Source: Minisyncoccota bacterium
Lineage (GTDB): Bacteria > Patescibacteriota > Minisyncoccia > UBA6257 > 2-01-FULL-56-20
Assembly: GCA_031291905.1 (NCBI GenBank)
Contig: JARLIC010000026.1
Location: forward strand, 1-7,241
Length of the DNA stretch: 7,241 nucleotides
Direction: 5' to 3'
In this document: positions 7,076 through 7,241 of the stretch, piece after piece
Layout of the letters: each line of letters starts with the position of its first letter
How positions within the stretch are numbered: position 1 is the stretch's first letter
Notes under the pieces: model-generated
The model's database searches: none
Seen by the model: only the letters and a program-made list of their open reading frames with translations
What the model was told of the DNA's origin: nothing
Program-made: the position numbers and the translations under genes

Positions 7076-7241
7076 TCGGTCCGTACGGCAAGACTCTGAA
7101 CTCTTCGATCCTTCTTACTAATTCCGCTGCACTACAGCCGAAGCAGCACAACATGCGTGTATGTGACATTGTGTAGAATGCAAAGGTCGAACTTGTACAG
7201 ACTGGCTCTCTGTTTCTGTTCGGTTCGACGAGTCAAAGTCG

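Larger units (their letters stand above)
6430..7241. other. 5' flank, probable leader and promoter side of the gene
   Basis: No open frame here has recognisable content or a convincing start. The part next to 6430 is probably 5' UTR, or additional N-terminal coding sequence if the ATG at 6516 is used. The segment about 6930-7005 is relatively AT-rich and could hold the promoter; no clear TATA box was seen. Two small repeats are listed separately. Confidence 0.5.

Overview
The window looks like nuclear DNA of a microbial eukaryote (a fungus or protist; the lineage cannot be fixed from the sequence). The reasons are one very long protein with long disordered, serine-, alanine- and glutamate-rich segments, several chromatin-type zinc fingers, a plausible spliceosomal intron, and no bacterial operon layout or Shine-Dalgarno pattern. 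The codon style favours TCG (Ser), CTC, GTC and CGA. The hexamer TTCGAA is strikingly common throughout.

Almost all coding content is one minus-strand gene, read from about 6429 down to the stop at 671-673. Its 5.4 kb main exon (671 to about 6113) encodes, in order: a SET-like methyltransferase fold with degenerate motifs; an atypical PHD/extended-PHD-like zinc finger; a disordered acidic linker; a large DUF7869-type transposase-like region with an RNase H-like core; a CxxC plus coiled-coil segment; a RanBP2-like zinc finger with a displaced last cysteine; and a C-terminal aromatic-rich segment resembling a chromatin reader, split by a long Lys/Arg- then Glu-rich insertion. A short upstream exon (about 6176-6429) supplies an acidic N-terminus. 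The open frame of the main exon could be extended to a GTG at 6175, but that GTG is the GT of a good splice donor, so it is more likely the start of an intron than of a protein.

Region by region: 1-670 is the 3' flank with no convincing gene. It holds a perfect 9-bp inverted repeat (488-515) and a cluster of CGTCT/AGACG palindromes (about 259-417). 671-6429 is the gene. 6430-7241 is its 5' flank (leader and promoter side), with a small hairpin and a spaced GTTGAAC pair but no convincing gene or RNA. No terminal inverted repeats or target-site duplication were seen, so whether this is a mobile element's gene or a captured, domesticated one is open.

The main point of interest is the architecture: a DUF7869 transposase-like core in one polypeptide with a SET-like domain, a PHD-like finger, a RanBP2-like finger and a putative reader module. 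This suggests, as inference only, a chromatin-targeted transposase or a host chromatin factor derived from one.
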